A DNA stretch of 40,895 bases from Pseudomonadota bacterium (lineage in GTDB: Bacteria; Pseudomonadota; Gammaproteobacteria; Steroidobacterales; MnTg04): assembly GCA_022572885.1 (NCBI GenBank), contig JACZVC010000017.1, positions 25,001 to 65,895 of the forward strand, given 5' to 3'. The notes under the pieces are model-generated. The model worked only from the letters and a program-made list of their open reading frames with translations, had not been told where the DNA came from and searched no databases. The position numbers were made by a program, and so were the translations under genes. Every line of letters starts with the position of its first letter. The first letter of the stretch is position 1. Of the stretch, positions 7,745 through 18,012 are shown in pieces.

Positions 7745-8725
7745 TTGAAACCAGCGCCCAGAACCAGGATTTACCTCATCATGGCGCTGGTTCCTTTGGC
7801 CAGCGTGTTGTTTGCGCTGCTGGTAGGCTCTGTATCTCTCGAGCCACAGACCCTCTGGAGAATTCTCGATGGCAGCGCCGACGAACTGGCTCGAACCCTG
7901 GTCATCGACCTGCGCCTGCCCAGGGCCCTGGCCGCGCTGACCACCGGTGGCATGCTCGCCCTGGCAGGTTGCCTGATGCAGGTCCTGCTGCGCAACCCGC
8001 TGGCCGACCCATATATCCTGGGTGTTTCCGGAGGCGCTGCGGTCGGCGCCTTGCTGGCTATTAGCGCCGGACTCGGCGGCTTCTGGATCGGCGGCAACGC
8101 CTTTGCCGGGGCGCTTGCAGTCACGCTGATCGTCTTTGTACTGGCCCGTAGAGGAGGGGGCTGGACACCAACCCGCCTGCTCCTGGTTGGCGTCGTTTTG
8201 GCCGCCGGTATGGGCGCCCTGATCAGCCTGATCCTTGCGCTGGGGCCTGACAGCAGCCTCAGGGGCATGCTTTTTTGGCTGATGGGAGACTTTTCCTTCG
8301 TACGCCAGTGGCGTGGCCAGATGGCGCTCCTGGTCGTGGTACTGGCAATCTGCCTGGCCATGGCTCGGCCGCTGAATTTGCTGACCCGGGGCGAAAAGCA
8401 GGCAACTTTGCTCGGCGTCGAAGTCGGCCCGCTGCGGGTGACTATTTATCTGCTCAGTTCACTGCTGACAGCGGCGGCCGTAACGACCGCGGGCAGCATT
8501 GGATTTGTTGGCCTGGTGGTACCGCACCTGGTCCGGCTGATCGCCGGGTCTGATCACCGCATCGTGCTGCCCGCTGCGACTTTGCTTGGCGGTTCACTGC
8601 TGGTGGTCGCGGATACCCTGGCGCGAACCGTGGTCGCTCCGCGACAATTACCGGTCGGTGCGCTGACTGCGCTGATTGGCGTCCCGTTGTTCCTGATGTT
8701 GCTCAATTCGAAGCGTGGCACCTGA
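7745..8725 (+). CDS. btuC: Vitamin B12 ABC transporter permease, BtuC-type (FecCD family)
   Basis: A 326-residue inner-membrane permease with about ten helices. Family signatures are LRLPRALAALTTGGMLALAG, RNPLADPYILGVSGGAAVGA, GSIGFVGLVVPHLVRLIAG (the loop contacting the ATPase) and the C-terminal TALIGVPLFLMLLNS. The sequence alone fits cobalamin, heme or siderophore permeases. I assign cobalamin because the window also has BtuB under a B12 riboswitch, BtuF and a matching ATPase. TTG at 7745 is taken as the start, with GGAG six bases upstream. It stands alone: the ATPase gene is 12.5 kb away and the next gene, fbpC, converges on it with 14 bases between. Confidence 0.82.
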   Translation: MKPAPRTRIYLIMALVPLASVLFALLVGSVSLEPQTLWRILDGSADELARTLVIDLRLPRALAALTTGGMLALAGCLMQVLLRNPLADPYILGVSGGAAVGALLAISAGLGGFWIGGNAFAGALAVTLIVFVLARRGGGWTPTRLLLVGVVLAAGMGALISLILALGPDSSLRGMLFWLMGDFSFVRQWRGQMALLVVVLAICLAMARPLNLLTRGEKQATLLGVEVGPLRVTIYLLSSLLTAAAVTTAGSIGFVGLVVPHLVRLIAGSDHRIVLPAATLLGGSLLVVADTLARTVVAPRQLPVGALTALIGVPLFLMLLNSKRGT

Positions 8726-8739
8726 ATACCAGCCACCGC

Positions 8740-9795
8740 TCAAGTCGGATTTTTTTGGTCGCCGTACTTTGGAAAAGTCACTACATGATCCGCTGCAAGA
8801 CGCACCCCGATGTGTTCTCCGACACGATGGTTGTGATGGCTGGGAACCAGCGCGTAGAAGTGATCGCCGCAGTCGAGGGAAAGCGTGTACAGGATGTCCG
8901 CCCCGCGAAATTCTTTGTGGCAGACCCGCGCGGTCAGCTTGCTGTCATCATCATGGATGATATCGTCGGGCCTGAGCAAAACATCAACTACCGTGCCGGG
9001 CGACAGCTTGTCGCTGCCGCCTTTGAGCAATCCGAGCCCTATCCGGATGCCCCCTTCTTCCACCCGGCCACTGACGATAACGCCACGGCCGATAAAGTCG
9101 GCGACAAAACGGTTGGCGGGCTCGTGATAAAGCTGGTACGCGCTGTCCCACTGCATCAACTGGCCATCCAGCATCACGCCGATACTGTCGGCGATCGAAA
9201 ACGCCTCCTGCTGATCATGGGTAACCATCAGCGTCGTTGTTCCACGCTCTTTCAGCAGCTCACGGACTTCGATGCTGAGCCGGTGCCGCAACTCGCTATC
9301 GAGACTGGAAAAAGGCTCATCCAGTAACAGCAGTTTCGGGTTTGGGGCAAGCGCACGAGCCAGGGCAACCCTCTGCTGCTGGCCCCCGGACAGTTCGTGC
9401 GGATATACCTCGACCGTATTTGACAGCCCCATGGACGCGAGGGTTGCAAGCGCTTGTTCGCGCCGCTGGGCTGGCGGCAGAACATGCAGGCCGAATTCGA
9501 CGTTGTTCAACACATTGAGATGCGGCAAGAGAGAGAAGTCCTGGAACACCATGCCAATGCCCCTGAGTTCCGGCGGCACGGTAAATCCCGGTCCACTGAT
9601 GACCGTGTTGTCGGTAATAACCTGGCCTGCGATTACCGGTTCAAAACCGGCGATACATCTGAGAACCGTGGTCTTGCCGCAGCCGCTCGGACCCAGCAGG
9701 CAGCCGATTTCACCCTGCTCAATCTGAAAGCTGATTCCCTGCAAAACCTCGCGTTTGCGGTACGCCTGAACGATGTTGTCCAGTTCAAGCCTCAT
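8740..9795 (-). CDS. fbpC: Ferric iron ABC transporter ATP-binding protein
   Basis: A 351-residue ATPase that powers Fe(III) import. Walker A is GPSGCGKTT, the signature is LSGGQQQRVALARAL, Walker B is LLLLDEPFSSLD, and the switch histidine is in MVTHDQQEA. About 110 C-terminal residues form a regulatory OB-like domain (VVDVLLRPDDI, then ALVPSHHNHRVGEHIGVRL), as in FbpC and related importer ATPases. It overlaps fbpB by 11 bases, so translation is coupled. Last gene of the Fur-controlled fbpA-fbpB-fbpC operon. The T7 run at its 3' end is inside codons, so it is not a terminator. Confidence 0.92.
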   Translation of the reverse strand: MRLELDNIVQAYRKREVLQGISFQIEQGEIGCLLGPSGCGKTTVLRCIAGFEPVIAGQVITDNTVISGPGFTVPPELRGIGMVFQDFSLLPHLNVLNNVEFGLHVLPPAQRREQALATLASMGLSNTVEVYPHELSGGQQQRVALARALAPNPKLLLLDEPFSSLDSELRHRLSIEVRELLKERGTTTLMVTHDQQEAFSIADSIGVMLDGQLMQWDSAYQLYHEPANRFVADFIGRGVIVSGRVEEGGIRIGLGLLKGGSDKLSPGTVVDVLLRPDDIIHDDDSKLTARVCHKEFRGADILYTLSLDCGDHFYALVPSHHNHRVGEHIGVRLAADHVVTFPKYGDQKNPT

Positions 9796-11431
9796 GCTCA
9801 GACCTCCGAGTCAAAATCACGACCGGCAGCAAGCCTACCAGCACAATGGCACAGGCGGGTAATGCGGCCTGCTGCCATTGCCCTTCCGAGGTCATTTCGA
9901 ATACCCGGACCGCGAGCGTCTCCCAGCCGAACGGGCGGGTCATCAAAGTAATCGGCATTTCCTTCATCAGGTCAACGAAAGCCAGCGCAAAAGCGGTCAA
10001 TAGCCCGGTCTTGAGCATCGGGAAATGGACCCGCCGCAACGATGTCCATCCCGAAACGCCGAGTACCAGAACCGATTCATCAATTGCCGGGGTAATCCGC
10101 AGCATATTGGCTGCAACCGGTTGATGAGCGACCGCCAGAAAGCGCACCAGATAGGCGAGCAGCATAGTGGCAAGACCGGTCTGCAGGGTTAGCTGCGGCG
10201 CATTGGCCGCGAACAGGAAATCCAGGATGGCCTGCAGCTGGTTGTTGACGAATGCCAGCGGCACAAAGATACCTATCGCCAGCACAGTTCCGGGCATCGC
10301 GTACCCCAGCGTGGCGATCTGGCCAGCCAGGTGGCTCAATGGGTGTTTATCAAGCCGCATCGCGTAATTCAACAACAAAGCGGCCACGGTAATGGTGCCG
10401 GCCGCCGTCAACGACAGGCTGACCGAGCGCCAGGCAAAACCCCAGAATCTCAAATCCAGCCCGCCGGTGACGACATCGCGCCACGCCCAGATCAGCAGCT
10501 GGGTAAACGGCAGGAGGAAAGCCAGCGACAAGACCAGCCCGCAACAAGCGAAACCCAGCCAGCGATTGCGAACGCCAAGGCGAATGCGGCCGCCAGGAGG
10601 AGATTTTCCCGGATGGTAACGTGCCCGGTCGCGCAGCCATCGCTCTACGACGACAACGATAAAGACCCCCAGCACCAGGAACGATGCCAGCTGCAGCGCA
10701 GCCCTCACGGAAAACAGGCCAAACCAGGCGTGATAGATAGCGGTTGTCAGCGTGTCGTAATTGAATACCGCCACGGTCCCGAAATCGGCCAGCGTTTCCA
10801 TGACAACCAGCATCACGCCACCGGCTATCCACGGCCGCGCCATCGGCAGCGCTACCTTGAAAAATCCCTGTACGCCATTGAAACCAACCGACTGGGCCAC
10901 TTCAAGCACCCGTTTGCCCTGGGTCAGGAAGGCGCTGCGCGCAACCAGGTACACATAGGGATAGAGAGTCAGACTCAACACCACGATTATGCCTGCGCGC
11001 GAGCGTATCGGCGGCAGCCAGCTGCCCGGTCCCAGCCACTCACGCAAAAAACCCTGCACGGGCCCGGCGTATTCCAGCAAACCGATGGCGATGAAACCCA
11101 GCACATAGCCGGGGATCGCCAGAGGCAGCAACAGGGCCCAGGCGAAAACGCCGCGCCCTGGAAATTCGCAAATTGCCGTCAGCCACGCCAGACCGGTACC
11201 CAGTATCGTCGTGAGTATGGCGACGCCTAGAACCAGCCAGAAGGTATTGCTCAACACCCGGGGCAGGACAAATTCAAGCAAATGCGGCCAGACTTCGGTA
11301 TCCGGGTTGAAGAAAGCGCCGGCGATGACACCGACCGCCAGGATCGCCGGCAACGCGATTGCCAAAGCGACCAGAAACCACGGTCCCGGCAAGGATCGAC
11401 GCAACCAATGCGGCCGTGGGGTCACCGACAT
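9785..11431 (-). CDS. fbpB: Ferric iron ABC transporter permease, fused double domain
   Basis: A 548-residue inner-membrane protein with about twelve helices, made of two tandem permease halves as in FbpB, HitB and SfuB. Each half carries an EAA-type loop for docking the ATPase: EVAQSVGFNGVQGFFKVALP in the first half and SVLVLGVSGWTSLRRVHFP in the second. The second half also has YAMPGTVLAIG. It starts at ATG 11431, 23 bases after the binding-protein gene, and overlaps fbpC by 11 bases. With FbpA and FbpC it would form a complete Fe(III) importer. Confidence 0.92.
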   Translation of the reverse strand: MSVTPRPHWLRRSLPGPWFLVALAIALPAILAVGVIAGAFFNPDTEVWPHLLEFVLPRVLSNTFWLVLGVAILTTILGTGLAWLTAICEFPGRGVFAWALLLPLAIPGYVLGFIAIGLLEYAGPVQGFLREWLGPGSWLPPIRSRAGIIVVLSLTLYPYVYLVARSAFLTQGKRVLEVAQSVGFNGVQGFFKVALPMARPWIAGGVMLVVMETLADFGTVAVFNYDTLTTAIYHAWFGLFSVRAALQLASFLVLGVFIVVVVERWLRDRARYHPGKSPPGGRIRLGVRNRWLGFACCGLVLSLAFLLPFTQLLIWAWRDVVTGGLDLRFWGFAWRSVSLSLTAAGTITVAALLLNYAMRLDKHPLSHLAGQIATLGYAMPGTVLAIGIFVPLAFVNNQLQAILDFLFAANAPQLTLQTGLATMLLAYLVRFLAVAHQPVAANMLRITPAIDESVLVLGVSGWTSLRRVHFPMLKTGLLTAFALAFVDLMKEMPITLMTRPFGWETLAVRVFEMTSEGQWQQAALPACAIVLVGLLPVVILTRRSEHEA

Positions 11432-11454
11432 AGTGGTAATTACCTCTAGCCCGG

Positions 11455-12459
11455 CTAATGGTACCCCGCCCGGTCCATTAGCCTGACAGCATCGGCTTGC
11501 AATTCGCCGGCTGAAACGACGTCAACCGGGCTGGCTTCGAATGCTCCCCACGACACGACCAGCGGATCGGGCTCGACTGCGGGATTGGCGGGAAATTCCA
11601 TGCCGACGCTCGCGAACACAGCCTGCGCCGCCGGCTGCGAAAGCCACTCCAGAAAGGCGACCGCCTTTTCACGGCGGGGTGCAAAACGGGTTACGCCGGC
11701 ACCGGCAACATTGACATGGACACCACCGTCGCTGGCAGCGGGCCAGAACAACGCCAGCGGCAAATCGGGCTGCGCTTTCTGCAACCGACCAAAATAGTAA
11801 CTGTTGACCACACCGAGCTGGCACTGCCCCGCCAATATCGCTTTCATCAACCGCGTATCGTCCGAGAAAACGTCCGTTGCGAGGTTGTCGACCCAAGCTC
11901 GCACGACCACCTCGGTTTCCTGCTCACCGTACTGGGCGATCAACATGGCGACCAGCGACTGATTGTAGACTTTCTTCGAGGTTCGCAGACACAGGCGCCC
12001 TTTCCACTTTGGCTTTGCCAAATCGAAATAATTGACCAACTCATCCCGGGAAACGGCGGCGGGATCGTAGACTATCGTTCTTGCGCGCACAGAGATTCCA
12101 AACCATTGCTGGTCGCGATCGCGAAGATGCCCTGGAATATTGGCTTCGAGTACGGACGATTCGACCGGTTGGAACAACCCTTCCCTGGCAGAATGCCAAA
12201 GATTACCCGCGTCCACGGTTATCAGCAGGTCGGCAGGACCGTTTTTGCCTTCCGCAACCAGCCGTTGCATCAACACTTCCGCCTTGTCGGTTACGAAATC
12301 GATCTTGATGCCCGTTTCTTGCTCGTAAAGGTCAAATACCGGTTTGATCAACTGCTCGTTGCGCGCCGAATAAACGACCAGGGATGAATCGGCGGGCGGC
12401 GTACAGGCGGCCATCAGCAAAGCTCCCACCAGTACATAAAAAGCGTTGTTGGTTCTCAT
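11455..12459 (-). CDS. fbpA: Fe(III)-binding protein of the ABC transporter, predicted lipoprotein
   Basis: A 334-residue substrate-binding protein. The signal sequence ends in LLMAAC, a reasonable lipobox, so the mature protein is probably anchored by lipid at the periplasmic face rather than free. The ligand motif VNSYYFGRLQ carries Tyr221-Tyr222, equivalent to the tyrosine pair that holds Fe(III) in FbpA-type proteins. LVVYSARNEQLIKPVFDLY is the usual first strand and helix. The ATG at 12459 gives a normal signal peptide; upstream in-frame codons would cross the Fur box. First gene of fbpABC, with a promoter and Fur box directly upstream. Confidence 0.92.
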   Translation of the reverse strand: MRTNNAFYVLVGALLMAACTPPADSSLVVYSARNEQLIKPVFDLYEQETGIKIDFVTDKAEVLMQRLVAEGKNGPADLLITVDAGNLWHSAREGLFQPVESSVLEANIPGHLRDRDQQWFGISVRARTIVYDPAAVSRDELVNYFDLAKPKWKGRLCLRTSKKVYNQSLVAMLIAQYGEQETEVVVRAWVDNLATDVFSDDTRLMKAILAGQCQLGVVNSYYFGRLQKAQPDLPLALFWPAASDGGVHVNVAGAGVTRFAPRREKAVAFLEWLSQPAAQAVFASVGMEFPANPAVEPDPLVVSWGAFEASPVDVVSAGELQADAVRLMDRAGYH

Positions 12460-12479
12460 GAATTCGCCATGCCCTAAAT

Positions 12480-12498
12480 GCAAATGATTCTCATTATC
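12480..12498 (-). promoter_or_regulatory. Fur box upstream of fbpA
   Basis: The minus-strand 19-mer GATAATGAGAATCATTTGC matches the Fur consensus GATAATGATAATCATTATC at 16 of 19 positions. It lies 20 bases upstream of the fbpA start and its first six bases are the -10 element. Iron-loaded Fur would therefore block RNA polymerase directly, so the operon should be induced by iron starvation. Confidence 0.85.
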
Positions 12499-12521
12499 AT
12501 ATGAAAGTACTGTATTTACAA
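12493..12521 (-). promoter_or_regulatory. Sigma-70-like promoter of the fbpABC operon
   Basis: On the minus strand TTGTAA (12516-12521, 4 of 6), a 17-base spacer and GATAAT (12493-12498, 5 of 6) form a well-spaced promoter. The -10 is shared with the Fur box, which supports both assignments. Confidence 0.7.
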
Positions 12522-12587
12522 CACTTTTTTCGGCTTCACCAGCAAACATCGGCCGTTTTGGGGTACGCGGATCGGCAATTTTCCCAC

Positions 12588-13682
12588 TCAGGGCTCAGCA
12601 GCGGTTTTTACGCAATCCCGCCCCGCCGACTTCGCCTTGTACATTGCGACATCCGCCGCCGCCAGCAAGGCTTCCGCCACCGTTTTCAGGTCCTGTTCGT
12701 ACTCATCGGGCAGGCAACTGGAAACCCCGATGGACACGGTAATGGTTACGGCGTTATGCGGATCTATGGTAATCGGTGTTTCACTGACCGCCGCCCTGAT
12801 CCGGTTCGCCAGGTCTACGGCATCTTCGACCTCGGTCGCGGGCAACAGTAAAACGAATTCCTCGCCGCCATAGCGCGCGGCCATATCGCTTCCCCGGATC
12901 TGGCTTTCAATCCTCTGGGCGAGTTCGCGCAACGCGCGGTCACCGGCAAGATGCCCAAACTGGTCATTTATGCGCTTGAAATGATCGACATCGAGCAGCA
13001 GGCAGCATAGGCCCAACCTGTCTCTCCGCGCACGGGCCAACTCCTCTCGCAGACGATCCTGCAAATAACGACGATTGTGCCAGCCCGTCAGGACATCGGT
13101 CAGACCACTGCGCACGAGCCGCGCCCGGTTAACCATGTTTTCGAGCGCAAACGAGGCAATGGTCGCCAGGTGAGCGAGCACATCCACACCATGCTGCGGC
13201 GTAAAGCGCGTCACATCGGTGGTGCCGAAATTCAGACTCCCCATCAGGCGGTCCTGGCGGATCAACGGCAGTAACGCGACGCTCTTGAGGTGAGTGGAAT
13301 CAGGGAAAACCAACTGATGGTCGGCGGCGTTGTACGGCCCAAGCCACGGTCGGCTCAGTGAGGTGAACTGCGGCGCCAGACCCGTCATCGTATCGACATA
13401 GATAACGCCCGGCAGCTCTTCATCACGGTCCATGCTATCCATCAGCAGGTGGCGAATTTCATGATGCGGGTCGCACACCAAAAGAGTGACGTTGCTAAGT
13501 CCAAAAGAATTGGCCAACCCGGCCACCATGTGCTCCATCAGGTCCTGCAGCGACTCAGCCTGCAACAGACCAAGTTCCCTGGCCTGCGATCGCTCCCGGA
13601 TCGCGTGGTTTTTCTCAGCCTCACTCGTCAAAGCGGCTAGCTGTTCCCTGAGCTTCTTGTTCTTGGCTTGCAGGTCGCTCAT
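12588..13682 (-). CDS. Diguanylate cyclase with N-terminal coiled coil and GAF-like (DUF484-type) domain
   Basis: A 364-residue soluble protein expected to make cyclic di-GMP from two GTP. Residues about 1-45 are a heptad-rich coiled coil (LQAKNKKLREQLAALTSEAE). Residues about 50-190 look like a GAF/DUF484 sensor domain (LLVCDPHHEI, SVALLPLIRQDRLMGSLNFG). The GGDEF domain follows, with active-site GGEEF at 272-276 and an intact inhibitory I-site RGSD at 263-266. No EAL domain is present. The start ATG has AAGGAAAA upstream. It lies on the same strand as, and 128 bases before, fbpA, but the Fur promoter separates them. The signal sensed is unknown. Confidence 0.88.
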   Translation of the reverse strand: MSDLQAKNKKLREQLAALTSEAEKNHAIRERSQARELGLLQAESLQDLMEHMVAGLANSFGLSNVTLLVCDPHHEIRHLLMDSMDRDEELPGVIYVDTMTGLAPQFTSLSRPWLGPYNAADHQLVFPDSTHLKSVALLPLIRQDRLMGSLNFGTTDVTRFTPQHGVDVLAHLATIASFALENMVNRARLVRSGLTDVLTGWHNRRYLQDRLREELARARRDRLGLCCLLLDVDHFKRINDQFGHLAGDRALRELAQRIESQIRGSDMAARYGGEEFVLLLPATEVEDAVDLANRIRAAVSETPITIDPHNAVTITVSIGVSSCLPDEYEQDLKTVAEALLAAADVAMYKAKSAGRDCVKTAAEP

Positions 13683-13797
13683 TGTTTTCCTTAACCGGTC
13701 GCGAGTTTCCTGGCTCGCAGCTACCCTTTTTATCGGCTGCCTCTACACAATGCAAGCGGCCATCAACAAGCAACAAAAACTGCCGAGCAAAAATATT

Positions 13798-14346
13798 TCA
13801 GGTTCCTGGCAAGTCCACCGCTGCCATTGTCGTTTTTCCGTGTATACCTTCAACGTAGGGGACCAACCGCGTCTGCAGAAAGTCATCGATCATTTTTTGC
13901 AGCCCTGGCATCCATTTCTGGTCGAGCCCACTGATCGTTACCTTGACTTCGAGACGAGTTTCGCTGCCGTGAGGAAAAAACCGGTATTGTGCATTCAGAT
14001 AAAGGGCCCGGGGCGCGCGCCGCGAAACCCAGTGCTGAACATCGGTCTCCGTACCCGCGCCAGCCAGAAAACCCGCCGGGCCATCATCTAGCACCTGCAT
14101 CCACCAGCCCTGAACGTAGCCGGTAACGGGGTTGTACATCTGCTCGGCGCCTGCCGGCAATATCACCCGGTTGGTAAATACCATGCTCGGCTCGGCAGAT
14201 CGTGGGGACACCACCTGTCGATCGCTCGTACTGGAAAACAAGGATGGGTCGAATTTAAATTCAGCATCCACAACTGACTGCGGAAGCGATGCGTGACCAA
14301 AGCCGAGCCCCATCACCAGCAAAACCACTTTTGATCCCCAGGACAT
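13798..14346 (-). CDS. Exported protein of unknown function, possibly SRPBCC-like
   Basis: A 182-residue protein I do not recognise with confidence. Starting at ATG 14346 it has a signal peptide (SWGSKVVLLVMGLGFGHA), so it is probably periplasmic. The body alternates strands and has a final amphipathic helix (MPGLQKMIDDFLQTRLVPYV). Together with an early FTNRVILPAGAEQMYNPV segment this resembles the START/SRPBCC lipid-binding layout, a weak inference. Earlier in-frame starts exist but remove the signal peptide. It lies 115 bases upstream of the diguanylate cyclase on the same strand and 98 bases from the end of the aldehyde dehydrogenase gene, so it may be the last gene of that unit. Confidence 0.6.
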   Translation of the reverse strand: MSWGSKVVLLVMGLGFGHASLPQSVVDAEFKFDPSLFSSTSDRQVVSPRSAEPSMVFTNRVILPAGAEQMYNPVTGYVQGWWMQVLDDGPAGFLAGAGTETDVQHWVSRRAPRALYLNAQYRFFPHGSETRLEVKVTISGLDQKWMPGLQKMIDDFLQTRLVPYVEGIHGKTTMAAVDLPGT

Positions 14347-14444
14347 CGAAATCCCCGCAGCCGCAAATTCATAGGGTAGAAGGATTGCGGAGATTATGAG
14401 TGGCCAGCCAGCGTCAAACAAGCCGGATCAGCTGACCCGGATGC

Positions 14445-17115
<2,671 letters not shown>

Positions 17116-17123
17116 GGGCAGCC

Positions 17124-17984
17124 ATGTCCGACAGCGCAATACCCACTCTCAACCTGAGCTCGTCAAGCCGACTGTTCGACGGCGACCTGCAAAGCTTCGA
17201 GCATTATTCGAAAAGTTGCGACTCCAGTATGCGGTTCTCGGTTTACCTGCCACCCCAGGCAAAAAAAACCAAGGTGCCGGCATTGTTGTGGCTTTCCGGA
17301 CTAACCTGCAACGAAGAAAATTTCATGTTGAAATCCGGCGCACAAAGATATGCCGCTGAACTGGGGATTGCGCTGATCGCACCGGATACCAGCCCACGGG
17401 ACACGGGAACGGCGGGCGAGGACGAGGACTGGGCCTTCGGCAGCGGAGCGGGTTTTTACGTCAATGCCACCCGCCTTCCCTGGTCGCGGCATTTTCAAAT
17501 GTTTGACTATGTCAGCAAAGACCTGCTGGAGGTTGTCGCCGCGAATCTTCCGCTGGACATCGGGCGCGTGTCGGTCAGCGGTCACTCGATGGGTGGACAC
17601 GGCGCGCTGATCGTGGCGTTGAAAAACCCGGGCATGTTCAAGTCGGTTTCGGCTCTCTCGCCGATTTGCGCCCCGGCGAAGTGTCCCTGGGGGGTCAAGG
17701 CATTCACCGGTTATTTTGGCGAGGACCGGGAGCGCTGGCGGCAATATGACGCCAGCGAACTGATCGGCCAGACCAAGGAAAAACTGCCTTTATTGATCGA
17801 CTTTGGAGCGGCGGACGAATATCTCGAGGAACAGTTATTGCCAGGCCTCCTGGAGGATGCCTGCGTCAAGCATGACCATCCGCTGAAACTGCGTATGCAT
17901 CCAGGTTACGACCACGGCTATTACTTTGTTGCCAGTTTTATCGGCGACCATCTCAAGTATCATGCCAGCGCGCTGGCGACCTGA
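17124..17984 (+). CDS. fghA: S-formylglutathione hydrolase
   Basis: A 286-residue esterase-D-family serine hydrolase that cleaves S-formylglutathione to formate and glutathione, the step after AdhC. The nucleophile elbow is SGHSMGGHGA with Ser155, the aspartate is probably in DFGAADEYL, and the histidine is in GYDHGYYF. The LSGLTCNEENFMLKSGAQ segment is diagnostic of the family. Ribosome-binding site AGGGG lies six bases before the ATG. Co-transcribed with adhC and very likely with the gamma-glutamyltransferase-like gene 28 bases downstream. Confidence 0.95.
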   Translation: MSDSAIPTLNLSSSSRLFDGDLQSFEHYSKSCDSSMRFSVYLPPQAKKTKVPALLWLSGLTCNEENFMLKSGAQRYAAELGIALIAPDTSPRDTGTAGEDEDWAFGSGAGFYVNATRLPWSRHFQMFDYVSKDLLEVVAANLPLDIGRVSVSGHSMGGHGALIVALKNPGMFKSVSALSPICAPAKCPWGVKAFTGYFGEDRERWRQYDASELIGQTKEKLPLLIDFGAADEYLEEQLLPGLLEDACVKHDHPLKLRMHPGYDHGYYFVASFIGDHLKYHASALAT

Positions 17985-18012
17985 AAACCAGGGCTGATCG
18001 AAAGACGGACGA

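Noticed and set aside
8746-8756. T7 run at the btuC/fbpC junction as a terminator
   Set aside because: The run is inside fbpC codons and no stem precedes it.
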